Shown piece by piece: positions 6,891 through 6,961 of a stretch of DNA of 6,961 bases. Below the pieces are notes generated by a model. The model did no database searches and was not told where the DNA came from. It worked only from the letters and a program-made list of their open reading frames with translations. Each line of letters begins with the position of its first letter. The first letter of the stretch is position 1. The DNA lies in the NCBI GenBank assembly GCA_020719895.1, contig DYPM01000098.1:1-6961 (forward strand), in the 5' to 3' direction. The position numbers and the translations under genes are program-made. The DNA comes from Sulfurovum sp. Its GTDB lineage: Bacteria; Campylobacterota; Campylobacteria; Campylobacterales; Sulfurovaceae.

Positions 6891-6900
6891 CTCCTTTCTT
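6876..6900 (+). terminator. Possible intrinsic terminator overlapping the stop codon
   Basis: AAGGAGT (6876-6882) and ACTCCTT (6890-6896) form a perfect 7-bp stem with a 7-base loop, followed by TCTT and then GATT. The TAA stop of the receiver-like gene (6888-6890) lies in the loop and the first base of the 3' arm. The stem has modest GC content and the T-tract is interrupted by C, so termination would be partial. It is the best candidate for the end of the mraY-murD transcript. Confidence 0.45.
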
Positions 6901-6906
6901 GATTAA

Positions 6907-6921
6907 AGTTCTTGCAGAACT
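6907..6921. repeat. Small hairpin AGTTCT-TGC-AGAACT
   Basis: A perfect 6-bp inverted repeat with a 3-base loop in the intergenic tail. No T-run follows on the plus strand. It is the second of three hairpins in a row, and its function is unknown. Confidence 0.5.
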
Positions 6922-6930
6922 CAAAATAAC

Positions 6931-6955
6931 GCCTAATGAACAAAGTCCATTAGGC
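6931..6955. repeat. Hairpin GCCTAATG / CATTAGGC near the window edge
   Basis: A perfect 8-bp stem (6931-6938 with 6948-6955) and a 9-base loop. Downstream on the plus strand only TACGCT is visible. On the minus strand it is followed by GTTATTTTGAG, a weak T-rich tail, so it could terminate a gene arriving from beyond the right edge. TTAGGCTACGCT also resembles the arm of another known intergenic repeat type, but the rest lies outside the window. Confidence 0.5.
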
Positions 6956-6961
6956 TACGCT

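Noticed and set aside
6931..6955. Integron attC site
   Set aside because: The arms read GCCTAAT and ATTAGGC, not the RYYYAAC and GTTRRRY core sites, and there is no cassette organisation or integrase.

Overview
The window looks like a chromosomal housekeeping locus of a Campylobacterota (epsilonproteobacterial) genome. The clues are the AT-leaning, T-rich coding style, a short NFACT protein of about 450 residues, a MurD with a compact N-terminal domain, and the arrangement of gpmI-fabG diverging from mraY-murD. From memory, Campylobacter jejuni keeps the same divergent arrangement (Cj0432c-Cj0435). I could not check this, and the genus is uncertain; a free-living sulfur oxidiser of the Sulfurimonas/Sulfuricurvum type is a guess.

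Layout. Positions 1-177 hold no gene but carry a composite REP-like repeat. Three genes then lie on the minus strand, transcribed towards position 1: gpmI (cofactor-independent phosphoglycerate mutase), fabG (3-oxoacyl-ACP reductase) and an NFACT/RqcH-family protein whose ATG directly follows the fabG stop codon. An 81-bp divergent promoter region (3818-3898) separates gpmI from mraY. On the plus strand come mraY, murD (20 bp later) and an uncharacterised acidic protein that overlaps murD by four bases (ATGA). The window closes with a run of small hairpins (6876-6955), the first of which may be the terminator of the mraY-murD cluster.

How the genes fit together. The plus-strand unit supplies the cytoplasmic and first membrane steps of peptidoglycan synthesis: MurD adds D-glutamate to UDP-MurNAc-L-Ala, and MraY transfers the finished phospho-MurNAc-pentapeptide to undecaprenyl phosphate to make lipid I. 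The minus-strand unit combines lower glycolysis/gluconeogenesis, fatty-acid elongation and probably ribosome-associated quality control. Both units are growth-linked and leave one short, possibly shared control region.

Most of the window is conventional. The parts not explained by known gene functions are the receiver-like protein coupled to murD, which lacks the acidic Mg pocket and carries an eight-Asp tract encoded by a short DNA repeat; the composite repeat at the left edge; and the hairpin cluster at the right edge. I see no defence system, mobile gene, CRISPR array, tRNA or rRNA.
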